Positions 1 through 9,607 of a DNA stretch of 64,000 nt are shown in pieces. Within the stretch, counting starts at the first letter, position 1, and each line of letters begins with the position of its first letter. The stretch spans positions 1 through 64,000 of the forward strand of contig NZ_JAATTV010000008.1 of assembly GCF_013414195.1 (NCBI RefSeq), read 5' to 3'. The notes beneath the pieces were generated by a model. That model was not told the DNA's origin, searched no databases, and was given only the letters and a program-made list of their open reading frames with translations. The position numbers were made by a program, and so were the translations under genes. Source of the stretch: Psychrobacter sp. BI730 (lineage in GTDB: Bacteria; Pseudomonadota; Gammaproteobacteria; Pseudomonadales; Moraxellaceae).

Positions 1-19
1 TGTCAGATTGAGTAGTCAT
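1..19 (-). CDS. Start of an unidentified gene (partial, leaves the window)
   Basis: Only six codons are visible (M-T-T-Q-S-D). The start is supported by an AGGAG Shine-Dalgarno on the minus strand (positions 28-32) with an 8-base spacer. It begins just downstream of the truncated integrase stop, so it is probably cargo of the same integrated element. Nothing can be said about its function. Confidence 0.5.
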
Positions 20-51
20 TGCTTATTCTCCTGTTAGTGGATTATAAGCAG

Positions 52-828
52 TTACACAGTTTTTAGGAAAGGCTCGATATCTCGTGCATTATTGCTATGG
101 GGCGCTTGCATGTGTGAGCTTCTATCAACATAATTCAAAAGTGTTTTGAGGTACATACCTAAATATTCTTCTTCAACATGTTTAGTACGCGGCTTAACTA
201 TATTCCAATCTTTCTTGGCGTTAAGTATGCGTACTGGTTGCTCTTTTATTAAAAAGTCTTCGTCATCATCTAAAAAGCTATCACGGCAATAATTCCAAAC
301 TGACCTTAGAGTTCTCATAGTTGCGTTAGCCTGAGATTTGCTATGCTTGCTTATCTCTTTATGCTTATCACTTATCATTGATTTAGATATATCGTTTAAA
401 GATACATCTAGCCAGTCTTTCAGATTCTGTAGTATTTGACGATCATAAGTAGTAATAGTATTTTTAGCTAAGTCAGTCTTTGCTGATTTAAAGTAGGTAT
501 ATGCATCTCTCAATGTTGGTACATTATCAGTCTTATCTTTAGTGTCTTCAAAGATCTCATGAAGCCCGTCATAAACATGCATACCTTTTTTTATATTTGC
601 CATCATTATGCTGGCTTTTTCACGTGCTTCGGTTAGCGTGATCAAGTGCGTTTCTTCTACTTCATCTCGATATAGCTTTCCATTTATACGCTTATGTAAT
701 GTATAGCGTTTAGACTGCTTACCTACACGTAGTGCAAATCCAGTCAATACATCATCCATATAGATATCAGTACCTTTAGCGGTATAGTCTATTGAATCAA
801 TAAATTTTTTGGTAAGTTTAACCTTCAT
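52..828 (-). pseudogene. Truncated tyrosine recombinase (phage/island integrase), catalytic domain missing
   Basis: The 258 residues correspond to the N-terminal part of a P4/DUF4102-type integrase: an arm-binding region (about residues 1-90) and an alpha-helical core-binding domain (about 105-190). Intact relatives are about 400 residues and carry the R...HxxR...Y catalytic residues in the C-terminal half; none of these is present. The protein ends a few residues after a conserved-looking HSNNARDI stretch, where the catalytic domain would begin, and a different gene with its own ribosome binding site starts immediately after. It should therefore bind DNA at most and not recombine. It lies beside a tRNA gene (1000-1076), the usual place for such integrases. 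Its base composition is more AT-rich than the neighbouring housekeeping genes, which fits transferred DNA. Confidence 0.8.
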
Positions 829-957
829 ATATCACCCATGCAGCAGCAAATAACCATAGTGCTAGTAGTTATCATACTTTAATTACTATAAGGATCAAAG
901 TATCAAGATAGTATCAAAAAAATAATTACATCAATGTGATTGCATGAAATTTAAGCA

Positions 958-994
958 ATAAAAAACCCTTACAAGCCAATGCTTGTAAGGGTTT
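958..994 (-). terminator. Intrinsic terminator of the tRNA gene
   Basis: A perfect 14-bp stem (963-976 with 981-994) has a CAAT loop and is followed on the minus strand by a T-run. It sits directly after the tRNA 3' end. Confidence 0.85.
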
Positions 995-999
995 GAATT

Positions 1000-1076
1000 T
1001 GGTGGGCCCAGTAGGACTTGAACCTACGACCAAAGGATTATGAGTCCTCTGCTCTAACCAACTGAGCTATGGGCCC
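1000..1076 (-). tRNA. tRNA with CAU anticodon (elongator Met or lysidine-modified Ile2)
   Basis: Read on the minus strand, the 77 nt fold into a full cloverleaf: a 7-bp acceptor stem (GGGCCCA with TGGGCCC), D arm GCTC/GAGC, anticodon loop CTCATAA, T loop TTCAAGT and an encoded CCA end. The anticodon CAU alone cannot separate elongator Met from Ile2. The TTGGTC variable region and the TTCAAGTCC T arm resemble ileX-type genes, so Ile2 is quite possible. The adjacent integrase fragment makes its 3' half a candidate attachment site. Confidence 0.95.
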
Positions 1077-1171
1077 TAACGTTAGACGCACAATGATACC
1101 TGATTTTTTTAATTTTTCAAGTAAAAGATAGGCAGTAATCAAGATATTTTTTATTGAACCATATTTTTGTA

Positions 1172-1984
1172 TTACAGGTAACCACCAGCTATGGTTAGAC
1201 TACGGCCTCCATCCACGGTGATGATCTCTCCTGTGACATAATTTGCCTGCACAAGATACAGTACGCTATGAGCAATCTCATCAGGTTGGCCTATTCGCCG
1301 CATAGGGATAGCATCGATGATACTTTGTTGTTGCTCATTATCAATAGCTTGGTCGCTAGTAGGGTCAGGCAAAATGTTGACTCCAGGAGCAACCCCGTTG
1401 ACCCTTACTTCAGGTGCCATCTCTAGCGCTAGCGACTGTACCATCATTCGATGCGCGGCCTTCGCCATATTGTAAACGGTATAGTTGTTAAATGGTCTAT
1501 CATGCGCGTGTATGTCCAATAAACTGATAATACAGCCTTGTTGTTGCTTAAGATAAGGTAGTAGGGCTTGGTTTAGTAATAAAGGGGCTTTGGCATTGGT
1601 CAAAAGCAACTCATCCCACTGTGCATGATTGATACTACCAAGTGGGCTAGGATAAAACCGCGAGGCATTATGCACCAGTACATCAAGCTGTCCAAACGCC
1701 TCTATAATACTTCCAACAAAGCTGTCTAAAGCTGTTTTATCATTAACTATTGTCAAGTCAGCAACGATAACTTTTGCACTATTAGCACGGATGTCGTTCA
1801 GATGGTCAGCTAAGTCATTAGCGTCTTGTTCACTACGATGACAATGAATGATAACGCGGTAGCCTTGCTTATGAGCCGCTTTAACAATAGCCGCCCCAAT
1901 GCGCCTAGCACTACCTGTGACAAGCATCACTGGCGTTTGGTTATTTATATTTTCTGTTTGATAGGCATTAGTTTCTTGGTTCAT
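1172..1984 (-). CDS. SDR-family oxidoreductase, pteridine reductase-like
   Basis: This is a short-chain dehydrogenase/reductase of 270 residues with an N-terminal Rossmann motif TGSARRIG (residues 23-30). This TGxxxRRxG form is typical of pteridine reductases (PTR1/FolM). The catalytic region has an Asp in LLDIHAH, where classical SDRs have Ser, followed by YNMAK, again the pteridine reductase pattern. The likely job is NADPH-dependent reduction of dihydrobiopterin- or dihydrofolate-like pterins in the cytoplasm. I chose the ATG at 1984: a longer reading frame would overlap the end of cca and add 39 residues unlike the family. It lies 37 bases after cca and probably shares its transcript. The substrate is inferred from motifs only. 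Confidence 0.82.
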   Translation of the reverse strand: MNQETNAYQTENINNQTPVMLVTGSARRIGAAIVKAAHKQGYRVIIHCHRSEQDANDLADHLNDIRANSAKVIVADLTIVNDKTALDSFVGSIIEAFGQLDVLVHNASRFYPSPLGSINHAQWDELLLTNAKAPLLLNQALLPYLKQQQGCIISLLDIHAHDRPFNNYTVYNMAKAAHRMMVQSLALEMAPEVRVNGVAPGVNILPDPTSDQAIDNEQQQSIIDAIPMRRIGQPDEIAHSVLYLVQANYVTGEIITVDGGRSLTIAGGYL

Positions 1985-2021
1985 AGCAATACTACTTTTT
2001 TCTCTAAGGTGCTTGTCTATA

Positions 2022-3203
2022 TCATTGTTGCGCTTGCAAGTGTTCAATCCTGCTTTGGCGTAAGGCTGCACCAATAGCGGGGCCTTTAAGGTCTGGCGCA
2101 ATGTCAGTCATGCCGACAGCATGAAAGCTGTTTAGTGCTAACATCATTTGGCGATGCTGTATTGCTAGCTGTAACACATGACTGCACACTAGCAGTTGAG
2201 AGAGCTTATCAGGCTCCTTATGCGCACCGCAGGCTTGGATTAGATCGATTTTTTCAGCCGCAGTTAAGTTATTTATTGTGCTTAGTTTTTCAGCTTGCTG
2301 AACGAATAAAGTTGCGAACTGAGTATGTGCTTTTGGGACTTTGGCTTTATCACCGATAGCGTTAATATTTTTTATAGCGGTTGATACGTTAGACGGAGAC
2401 TCAGAGTTTTCGCTATTAAATAATGATGAAGACAAGCTAGTCATTAGTAGCGCCCAGCGCTGCGATAAATTCAACTGCATCTGTCCTACAAAATATAATG
2501 CTGTCTGCGCTGTTTCCCTTATTTGGACATTATCCCAAGCATGATGCAAAGGCGCGAAATACTCTGTGAGTGCACCAATTTCAAACAGTTTTTGCCAATA
2601 GACTTGCGGTGATAACTGCATAGTTGCACGGCTTGACTCTTGCCAGATACGCTCGGCACTTAAATGAGCAAGCTCTCCTGTATCGACCAATTGACGCATC
2701 AGCGTTAAAGTGTCATCCGCGATGGTGAACCCCAAATCGTAGTAACGACTATAGAAACGCACTGTTCGAAGTACACGTAATGGGTCTTCGCTAAAAGCAC
2801 TGGACACATGACGCAATGTCTTACTTTTTAAGTCTTGTAGGCCGCCATAGTAGTCGATGACCTGTCCGTCAATAGGGGTGTCGTCAGTTAAGCTGGTAAC
2901 TTCAATTGCCATCGCGTTGATGGTTAAATCACGACGGCGCAAATCATCCTCTAGACTGACATCGGGACTGGCATGTACGCTAAAACCTTTGTAGCCTGAC
3001 CCTTGCTTGCGCTCTGTACGTGCCAATGCATACTCTTCATGACTGGTCGGATGCAAAAACACAGGAAAGTCAGCGCCCACTTGTTGAAACCCTGCATCAA
3101 CCATCTCTGCCACAGTAGCGCCAACGACGACGAAGTCCTTGTCCTTGATAGGACGTTTAAGCAGTCGATCGCGTACAGCACCGCCTACGAGATAAATTTG
3201 CAT
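2022..3203 (-). CDS. cca: CCA-adding tRNA nucleotidyltransferase
   Basis: This enzyme adds or repairs the 3' CCA end of tRNAs using CTP and ATP. The class II nucleotidyltransferase core is clear: GGAVRD at residues 7-12, metal-binding D21 and D23, RRRDLTINAMA, and the EDPLRVLR nucleotide-selection motif. At 393 residues it is close to the E. coli enzyme (412), but the C-terminal HD phosphohydrolase motif (ALVHDLGK-like) is not recognisable. The aligned stretch reads LLMTSLSS and is followed by a low-complexity Ser/Asn-rich insert around residues 255-290. The HD-dependent phosphatase/phosphodiesterase activities are therefore probably absent. It is upstream of the SDR gene on the same strand. 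Confidence 0.93.
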   Translation of the reverse strand: MQIYLVGGAVRDRLLKRPIKDKDFVVVGATVAEMVDAGFQQVGADFPVFLHPTSHEEYALARTERKQGSGYKGFSVHASPDVSLEDDLRRRDLTINAMAIEVTSLTDDTPIDGQVIDYYGGLQDLKSKTLRHVSSAFSEDPLRVLRTVRFYSRYYDLGFTIADDTLTLMRQLVDTGELAHLSAERIWQESSRATMQLSPQVYWQKLFEIGALTEYFAPLHHAWDNVQIRETAQTALYFVGQMQLNLSQRWALLMTSLSSSLFNSENSESPSNVSTAIKNINAIGDKAKVPKAHTQFATLFVQQAEKLSTINNLTAAEKIDLIQACGAHKEPDKLSQLLVCSHVLQLAIQHRQMMLALNSFHAVGMTDIAPDLKGPAIGAALRQSRIEHLQAQQ

Positions 3204-3259
3204 AGAAGCCTCTTGTTATTATCGAGCTTTATATCACTAGCTCAATTTTTATGAATCAA

Positions 3260-3299
3260 AAAACCAGCCAATGCTCTATAAGTTGCATTGACTGGTTTT
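3260..3299 (-). terminator. Hairpin with T-run, probable terminator after maeB
   Basis: A 15-bp stem with one mismatch (3260-3274 with 3285-3299) is followed on the minus strand by six Ts. It separates maeB from cca. Confidence 0.7.
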
Positions 3300-3307
3300 A
3301 GTATAGC

Positions 3308-3342
3308 AGAAGGGCTCTGTCAATGGATGACAGAGCCCTTCT
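3308..3342. other. Perfect 15-bp stem-loop
   Basis: Arms 3308-3322 and 3328-3342 pair perfectly around the loop ATGGA. There is no good T-run on either side. It may assist termination or mRNA stabilisation downstream of maeB. Confidence 0.6.
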
Positions 3343-3346
3343 TAAT

Positions 3347-3452
3347 ATAATCAATCCTCTACAAATTTGGTAGGGTGTCAGCCTCGCTCAGTCTACTATT
3401 TGTAGTACTTTCACTCGGCTTCCTTGTATCCAAATTATATTGAACCGATACA
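3347..3452 (-). repeat. Dispersed ~108-bp repeat, copy B
   Basis: Read on the minus strand this matches 37961-38068 closely. Shared blocks include CGGTTCAATATA, TTGGATACAAGGAAG, CGAGTGAAAGTA and TAGAGGATTGA. The ends are imperfect inverted repeats. It sits between maeB and the terminator-like hairpins. Confidence 0.85.
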
Positions 3453-3480
3453 GTGCATTCATACTGGGTATGGTATATGA

Positions 3481-5811
3481 CTATTTTTCGTTTTCTAGGT
3501 CTTGCGCTTCAGTGACGGTCAATGCAGTCATGTTGACGATACCACGTGCTGTCGCTGATGGCGTCAAAATGTGGACCGGCTTATTAGTACCTAATAGGAT
3601 AGGGCCAATAGAAGCACTGCCAGTCGCTGTTTTAAGTAGGTTGAAAGCGATGTTTGAGGCATCAAGGGTTGGCAAGATAAGCAGGTTCGCTGCACCTTTT
3701 AACGGGCTTGATGGCATATCGTTTAGACGAATATTTTCGTTAAGCGCGGCATCACCTTGCATTTCGCCTTCAAACTCAAAGTCGACATTCATATTGGTCA
3801 ATAGCTCATGAACCTTACGCATTTTGACAGCGCTGGCACGATCTGAAGCGCCAAAGTTAGAATGAGACACTAGCGCGACGCGTGGCGTAATACCAAAGCG
3901 ACGTAGCTGATCCGTTGCCAAGACAGTCATTTCAGCCAATTGCTCAGCTGTTGGGTCTTCATGGACATAAGTATCAGCGATAAAGATATTACGATCTTGC
4001 ATGAGTACCGCATTCATCGCATAGAAGTCGTTCATACCTTGTTTTTTGCCAATGACGCTTTCAACGTATTTTAGATGCAATTGGTAATGGCCAAATGTAC
4101 CACATACCATGCCATCTGCTGCACCATTTTCAACCAGCAAAGAACCAATCAAAGTCGTCTTACGGCGAACATCACGACGAGCAAGCTCAATGCTTACACC
4201 GCGGCGTTTGTTCTTCTCGTAGTAGCCCTGCCAGTAGTCTTTGTAGCGAGGATCGTCATCAACGTTGACGATGGTAATATTTTCGCCAGCTTTTAGACGT
4301 AGGCCTAGCTTTTTGATATTGGCTTCGATAACTGAAGGGCGACCAACCAAGATAGGTTGTGCTAGCTTTTCATCAACGACCACTTGTACAGCAAGCAAGA
4401 TGTTGTTGTCTTCACCTTCACAGTACACGATACGTTTTGGGTCGGCTTTAGCACGAGCAAAGATTGGCTTCATCACAAACGCTGAGTTATAAACAAACTC
4501 AGACAGACGCTGACGATAGGCTTGCATGTCAGCGATCGGTAGCGTGGCAACGCCTGAATCCATCGCTGCTTTGGCAACAGCAGATGCGATCTCAATGATT
4601 AGGTTTGGCTCTAGAGGGCCTGGGATTAAGTAATCACGACCAAAGCTCTGCATCTTTTCGATGTTTCTAGCGCTGGTAGTTGGCGTGGCTTCAACGTGTG
4701 CCATCGCAGCGATTGCTTTTACGCAAGCGACTTTCATCTCTTCGTTAACAGTGGTTGCACCAACATCCAATGCACCGCGGAAGATATACGGGAAGCATAG
4801 CGCGTTGTTTACTTGGTTTGGATAGTCTGAGCGACCAGTTGCCATGATGACGTCTGGACGTACCGCATGTGCCAACTCTGGCATGATTTCAGGTGTTGGG
4901 TTGGCAAGTGCAAAGACGATAGGGTCTTTTGCCATACGGCGAACCATATCTTCTGATAGTGTACCTGGCATTGATAGGCCTAGGAACATATCGACATCGT
5001 CCATGACTTCTTCGATAGAAGTAGCCGTAACATCACGAGCATAGCGTTGTTTGGTTTCGTCAAGGTTTTCACGGCTAGTGGTGATGATACCGCGTGAATC
5101 TGAAACAATGATATTGTTCTTATTAACACCAAGTGCGCAAATAATATCTAGGCAAGAAATGGCTGCTGCGCCTGCACCTGAACAAACAATTTTAATATCT
5201 TCGATTTTTTTGCCAGTAATCAACAAAGCGTTTAGCATGGCTGCGGCAACGATGATTGACGTACCATGTTGGTCATCATGGAACACAGGAATGTTCATGC
5301 GCTCACGTAGTACGCGCTCGATTTTGAAACATTCTGGTGCTTTGATGTCTTCTAGGTTGATACCACCAAAGGTAGGCTCAAGTGAGGCAACCGCTTCGAT
5401 GAACTTATCTGGATCGTTTTGAGCAATTTCAATATCAAAAACGTCGATACCTGCAAACTTCTTAAATAGAACGCCTTTACCTTCCATGACTGGCTTCGAT
5501 GCCAATGGACCGATATTACCCAGACCCAATACAGCAGTACCGTTAGTGATAACACCAACTAGGTTGTTACGTGCCGTGTATTTAGACGCAAGTTTTGGAT
5601 CTCTTTGAATTTCAAGACAAGGTACAGCAACGCCTGGAGAGTAGGCGAGTGCTAAATCACGTTGGTTGGCTAGCTGCTTAGTAGGGGTTACCGAAATTTT
5701 ACCTGGGCGTGGAAACTCATGGTAATGTAAGGCAGCTTGTTCAAACTGTTCTTTTTCTGTACTGAGGTTATCCGTATTCGAAGTGGTATCGTCATTCATA
5801 ATAATTGCCAT
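3481..5811 (-). CDS. maeB: NADP-dependent malic enzyme with C-terminal phosphotransacetylase-like domain
   Basis: This enzyme converts malate to pyruvate and CO2 with NADPH formation in the cytoplasm. The 776 residues have the MaeB-type fusion layout: malic enzyme N-terminal domain (about 20-170, with [11 protein letters not shown]), NAD(P)-binding domain (about 175-415, with [12 protein letters not shown] and LANPTPEI), and a C-terminal phosphate acetyl/butyryltransferase-like domain (about 430-776) that is regulatory in known MaeB proteins. The length is close to E. coli MaeB (759). The ATG at 5811 is given, though an in-frame ATG at 5799 is also possible and neither has a strong Shine-Dalgarno. 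It appears monocistronic, with terminator-like hairpins downstream. Confidence 0.95.
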   Translation of the reverse strand: MAIIMNDDTTSNTDNLSTEKEQFEQAALHYHEFPRPGKISVTPTKQLANQRDLALAYSPGVAVPCLEIQRDPKLASKYTARNNLVGVITNGTAVLGLGNIGPLASKPVMEGKGVLFKKFAGIDVFDIEIAQNDPDKFIEAVASLEPTFGGINLEDIKAPECFKIERVLRERMNIPVFHDDQHGTSIIVAAAMLNALLITGKKIEDIKIVCSGAGAAAISCLDIICALGVNKNNIIVSDSRGIITTSRENLDETKQRYARDVTATSIEEVMDDVDMFLGLSMPGTLSEDMVRRMAKDPIVFALANPTPEIMPELAHAVRPDVIMATGRSDYPNQVNNALCFPYIFRGALDVGATTVNEEMKVACVKAIAAMAHVEATPTTSARNIEKMQSFGRDYLIPGPLEPNLIIEIASAVAKAAMDSGVATLPIADMQAYRQRLSEFVYNSAFVMKPIFARAKADPKRIVYCEGEDNNILLAVQVVVDEKLAQPILVGRPSVIEANIKKLGLRLKAGENITIVNVDDDPRYKDYWQGYYEKNKRRGVSIELARRDVRRKTTLIGSLLVENGAADGMVCGTFGHYQLHLKYVESVIGKKQGMNDFYAMNAVLMQDRNIFIADTYVHEDPTAEQLAEMTVLATDQLRRFGITPRVALVSHSNFGASDRASAVKMRKVHELLTNMNVDFEFEGEMQGDAALNENIRLNDMPSSPLKGAANLLILPTLDASNIAFNLLKTATGSASIGPILLGTNKPVHILTPSATARGIVNMTALTVTEAQDLENEK

Positions 5812-6155
5812 GGTTGGAATAAATTAAATGGTGATAAAAAACAACGTCTAACCCTCCAAAGATCATTGAATGATAATAATTGAAAGGTACAAAGACGTTA
5901 AACGACTCACGACCATCAAAATCATGGTCGACGATCAAAAATCAGGTCAAAAAAGCAAACTAGCTAAAATATTCATTCTAGCATTATTGCCAATTCACTG
6001 CCTAGTCAACAACGGTGAATTGTGCGAATAATATAATAAAATGATATTCGTTATTTATCTCGTTGATAATGCCAAAAAATGCGTCTAGATATCAACCTTA
6101 ATTTCATAATGTTTCAAAATATTACAGAATTGAAAGATGCTAAGATGGGCAACTA
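5812..6155. other. Intergenic region upstream of maeB
   Basis: There is no convincing gene. It holds a small hairpin (CGACCAT, 5910-5916, with ATGGTCG, 5924-5930) that could be an operator or mRNA structure upstream of maeB. At its far end is one copy of a 16-bp tandem duplication of the selO 3' end. I see no clear terminator for selO. Confidence 0.5.
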
Positions 6156-6171
6156 CTAAGATGAGCAACTA
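6140..6171. repeat. Two tandem 16-bp units at the selO stop codon
   Basis: Units 6140-6155 and 6156-6171 (CTAAGATGRGCAACTA) differ at one base. The second unit encodes the last residues and stop of SelO; the first is the duplicate just downstream. Confidence 0.85.
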
Positions 6172-7637
6172 ATAGGCATCTGCGGTGTATCCGGTGCAGG
6201 CGTACTGCTATCTAAATCATTAGCGATATCTTGCACACTATAAGGATTGGCTAATAAACGAAACACTCGATCAACCTCTTCAAACTGACCTTGCTCTGCG
6301 GCAGTAATTGCACGCTGCGCCATGCTATTACGAAGAACATAAACAGGATTGTTGGTTGTCATGTCATCAATTGCCTGCTCAAGTGGCAGCTGCTCGATCT
6401 GTGCCAGATAACGTGCTGACCAGTCTTGCCATACTTGCTGCGCATCACTGTTTAATTCAGTGGTCATGGTAGCCAGTAGCTTTTGCTCATAAGGATGATC
6501 TGCTGGTGCGACCAAACCGAGTAGGGCGCGGAAACTATTGGTATAGTCGAGCAAGTTGTCTTCTAATAGCGTCAACCATTCAAAGGCCAAGCTGAGGTTT
6601 TCTCTTTGATGCGGTAAGCCAAGCTTACGGCACAGACCTTGCTGATAGTGCTGCATAAAGGTTGCTTCATAAGGCGCTAAACACTCAGCGAGCGTCTCAC
6701 GAGTGACGCCTTCTAGGCGCATAAAGTGTGGCAGCCAGACATTTAGATTCCAATGTCCAATAGCAGGCTGATTCTGATAAGCGTAGCGACCCGTATGGTC
6801 TGAGTGATTATTGATCCATGCAGGATTGAAGCGCTCCATAAAGCCAAACGGCCCGAAGTCCAAAGTACTGCCTGTGATAGATAAGTTATCTGTGTTCATC
6901 ACACCGTGAGCAAAGCCAATCAATTGCCAATCAGCAATCATACGAGCCGTACGCTCAACCACTGCGGTCAAGAAAGCTAAGACAGGCGTTTCGCTATCGC
7001 GGCACTCTGGATAATAGGTGTCAATCATATAGTCGGTGAACTCACCCAGTACATCAGGGGCAAAGCTGGCAATCCATTCAACATGACCGAGACGAATATG
7101 ACTGTCTGCCACACGCATCAACGCTGCACCTGCTTCGATACGCTCACGGCGCACTCTCGTATCAGATACCACAAACCCCAATGCGTTAGACGAGGGTATG
7201 CCAAGCTGCGTCAATGCATGACCGCACAGGTATTCGCGAATAGTACTACGCAAGACTGCGCGCCCATCACCCATGCGTGAATAGGGCGTCAAGCCAGCAC
7301 CCTTGAGATGCAAGTCTTGTGGCTGTCCATCAACATCGAGTACCTGCGCCATTAGCAAACCGCGTCCGTCACCCAATTGCCCAGCCCATTGTCCAAACTG
7401 GTGACCAGCATAGGCCATCGATAGTGGTTTAAAATCAGCTGGCAAGTATAGACCGCCCAATATCTCAACCCAATTGGTCATCAGGTCCTCGTCGTTTGCC
7501 CAACCTAACTGCTGTGCAACTTGAGTGTTGAAGTGACCGACACGAGGATTGTCTAGTGGCGTCGGTGGCTGCTCATGATAAAGGCGCGTGTCTAGGTTGA
7601 CGTAAGTGTTTTGATAACGCATACAGGCCGTTTCCAT
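6156..7637 (-). CDS. selO: Protein adenylyltransferase SelO (YdiU/UPF0061 family)
   Basis: SelO is a pseudokinase-fold enzyme that transfers AMP from ATP to protein hydroxyl groups, linked to redox homeostasis. The 493-residue protein shows the family hallmarks in order: LYLPADFKPLSMAYAGHQFGQW near the N terminus, the Lys-containing LHLKGAGLTPYSRMGDGRA loop, IREYL, the active-site block HGVMNTDN followed by LDFGPFGFME, and the conserved SCSS C-terminal end. Like many bacterial members it uses Cys and not selenocysteine at the tail. The ATG at 7637 is the outermost; an in-frame ATG five codons later (MRYQNTYVN) is also plausible. The stop codon lies inside a 16-bp tandem duplication. Confidence 0.92.
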   Translation of the reverse strand: METACMRYQNTYVNLDTRLYHEQPPTPLDNPRVGHFNTQVAQQLGWANDEDLMTNWVEILGGLYLPADFKPLSMAYAGHQFGQWAGQLGDGRGLLMAQVLDVDGQPQDLHLKGAGLTPYSRMGDGRAVLRSTIREYLCGHALTQLGIPSSNALGFVVSDTRVRRERIEAGAALMRVADSHIRLGHVEWIASFAPDVLGEFTDYMIDTYYPECRDSETPVLAFLTAVVERTARMIADWQLIGFAHGVMNTDNLSITGSTLDFGPFGFMERFNPAWINNHSDHTGRYAYQNQPAIGHWNLNVWLPHFMRLEGVTRETLAECLAPYEATFMQHYQQGLCRKLGLPHQRENLSLAFEWLTLLEDNLLDYTNSFRALLGLVAPADHPYEQKLLATMTTELNSDAQQVWQDWSARYLAQIEQLPLEQAIDDMTTNNPVYVLRNSMAQRAITAAEQGQFEEVDRVFRLLANPYSVQDIANDLDSSTPAPDTPQMPISCSS

Positions 7638-7957
7638 TCAAATATAAAAGTGAGAATATCACTATAGCATAGCTCTCATATGGCATCGTTGCACTCTGTC
7701 CATCTCTTGTAATATCTGGACAAAAAATAAATTTTTCGGTCTTTAATTAACTGAATATGATGGATGAGATGGTTATTGTTTTTGGATTAGAGAAAGCAAT
7801 GGTTCAGCCAATGTATTTGACCATTTATTATGATAATAAAATCATTAGAAGTAGCTAGAATGACATAATCGATAAAGTATAAGCAAAAAAATCCCCCTAT
7901 CTAGGACGGATAGGGGGATGGAGAAGCTTCAAAATTATAAAATAAATCAGAGGTTAA
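7638..7957. other. Intergenic region between the desaturase and selO
   Basis: No gene is supported. It contains the desaturase terminator (7884-7919); the rest is AT-rich and presumably holds the selO promoter, which I cannot place. Confidence 0.5.
7884..7919 (-). terminator. Intrinsic terminator of the desaturase gene
   Basis: An 11-bp GC-rich stem (7891-7901 with 7909-7919) is followed on the minus strand by seven Ts, 38 bases after the desaturase stop. Confidence 0.9.
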
Positions 7958-9361
7958 TTAAGCCGCTTTTTCGTTCGCGCCAATAGAGCGGAAAGCAGTT
8001 TTTAGATTGCTGTTATGCTCAAGGATTTTCTGTTCAATTTTCGCATAATCATGCTTTAGCTTATCATCAACTTCACGTAAGCGATCAGCACATTCTATTT
8101 TTTTCATTTCAATAGTTTGAGCTTTCAGTGATTGCCATTCTTCGACAGTTTGTTTAAATGCATCGTATTCAAACTTAATGCGGTCTTGGAAGCTCTTCAT
8201 CGCATGAGGAAGATCAAGCCCAGTGCTTGTGGCTGTATCGATCTGCTGTTGTGCTGCTTTGAACTGCATTTGCACTTCGGCATGCTTAATAGTCGTATCA
8301 TCAACAGTACGCAAATCCGTCGTTAAACCGATTTTTGATAAACCAGCAATCAACCATTTTGTTGGATCATATTGCCACCATTTCACGCCATTACGATAAT
8401 CATACTGGAAGAAATGATGATAGTTATGATAACCCTCGCCCCACGTAAAGATAGCTAAGAAAAAGTTATCACGAGCACTATTAGTATCCGTATAAGGACG
8501 TGTACCAAACATATGACATAGCGAATTGATGAAGAAGGTGAAGTGATGAGTTAATACCAAGCGCAGCAAACCAGCGATCAGTAAAGTACCCCAAACATCA
8601 CCAATGAGCCAACCAATAGCAGCAACCATACCAACATTCATGGCAACTACCCACAAACCATAATATTTATGCTGAATCTGTAAGACTCTGTCTTTGGTCA
8701 AATCAGGAATGTTTTTATAATCAAATTTACCGCTAGGGTAGTTGCGTAGCATCCAACCAATATGGCTGAACCAAAAACCACGCTGTGCTGAATATGGATC
8801 GTCCAAACGATCATCTACATGACGATGGTGAGTACGATGTCCAGAAACCCAATCAAACGCTGAGCCTTGTACAGCTAAGGTTGAACCTAACAATAAAAAG
8901 TTTTTGACAATAGGGTGCGCTTTGTAAGCACGGTGCGATAGCAGACGATGGTAACCCGCCGTGATACTGATACCTGTCCATACCATAAAGGCACCAAACA
9001 CACCCCAAACAGGAGCGCTAACTTCATGAGTCCATAGATACCATGGCGTAATCACAGCAGCAGCAATTGGCGTCGCTACTAAAATAGCCGCTGGAATCCA
9101 GTTAATTGGTGCTTTGGTAAATTCAAACTCACGCATATCAATGCTTTGCTCTTGCGCAGAAAGATCCGCTTGCTCAGAAGCTTTCGCATAATTGCGTTTT
9201 GCAACAGGCTGCTCATCAAGCGCCATTTGCGCTTTTTTCTCATCGAAACGAGTTTTAAAACGCGTTACTTGAGTGCTGGCGGTCTTTACAAGCGTATCAC
9301 CAGATTTGATAGCGAAACGTAAGCCTTTAAGCGGTAAGCCAAGTGCTTTTTTTGCAATCAT
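7958..9361 (-). CDS. Membrane fatty-acid (acyl-CoA delta-9 type) desaturase with coiled-coil tail
   Basis: This is a di-iron integral membrane desaturase that introduces a cis double bond into acyl chains, a typical route to membrane fluidity in cold-adapted bacteria. Three histidine boxes are visible: HRLLSHRAYKAH, HRTHHRHVD and GYHNYHH, with hydrophobic segments before box 1 and between boxes 2 and 3. At 467 residues it is longer than usual. About 85 polar residues precede the first membrane segment, and the last ~110 residues are charged and heptad-like, a probable cytoplasmic coiled coil. The start at 9361 is the first in-frame ATG. It is monocistronic with its own terminator. Substrate form (acyl-CoA or phospholipid) cannot be told from sequence. 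Confidence 0.9.
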   Translation of the reverse strand: MIAKKALGLPLKGLRFAIKSGDTLVKTASTQVTRFKTRFDEKKAQMALDEQPVAKRNYAKASEQADLSAQEQSIDMREFEFTKAPINWIPAAILVATPIAAAVITPWYLWTHEVSAPVWGVFGAFMVWTGISITAGYHRLLSHRAYKAHPIVKNFLLLGSTLAVQGSAFDWVSGHRTHHRHVDDRLDDPYSAQRGFWFSHIGWMLRNYPSGKFDYKNIPDLTKDRVLQIQHKYYGLWVVAMNVGMVAAIGWLIGDVWGTLLIAGLLRLVLTHHFTFFINSLCHMFGTRPYTDTNSARDNFFLAIFTWGEGYHNYHHFFQYDYRNGVKWWQYDPTKWLIAGLSKIGLTTDLRTVDDTTIKHAEVQMQFKAAQQQIDTATSTGLDLPHAMKSFQDRIKFEYDAFKQTVEEWQSLKAQTIEMKKIECADRLREVDDKLKHDYAKIEQKILEHNSNLKTAFRSIGANEKAA

Positions 9362-9607
9362 ATAATATCCCTAACGGTATTAATTTAAGCCACCATAGTA
9401 CCTTAAAAAGCGTGTAAAGTGAACACTTATACACTATAAAAATATTGCTAAATAACAATAACTTGTATGGATTATAGAATGTATTGATCAAAAATACGAG
9501 TGACTTATCAGACATGAAGGAGAAGTGTAACAAGAAGGGTAGATATGTAGGAAAGAATGCGTTTATCGAAAAAATGATTAAATATCAAAAAAGTACGGAT
9601 AACTCGG

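Noticed and set aside
1000..1076. Assigning the CAU tRNA firmly as Met or Ile2
   Set aside because: The anticodon is shared; the deciding tRNA identity elements and lysidine modification cannot be settled from this sequence alone.
3440..3811. 123-codon plus-strand frame at the 3' end of maeB
   Set aside because: Antisense to the conserved phosphotransacetylase-like domain of maeB and overlapping repeat copy B.
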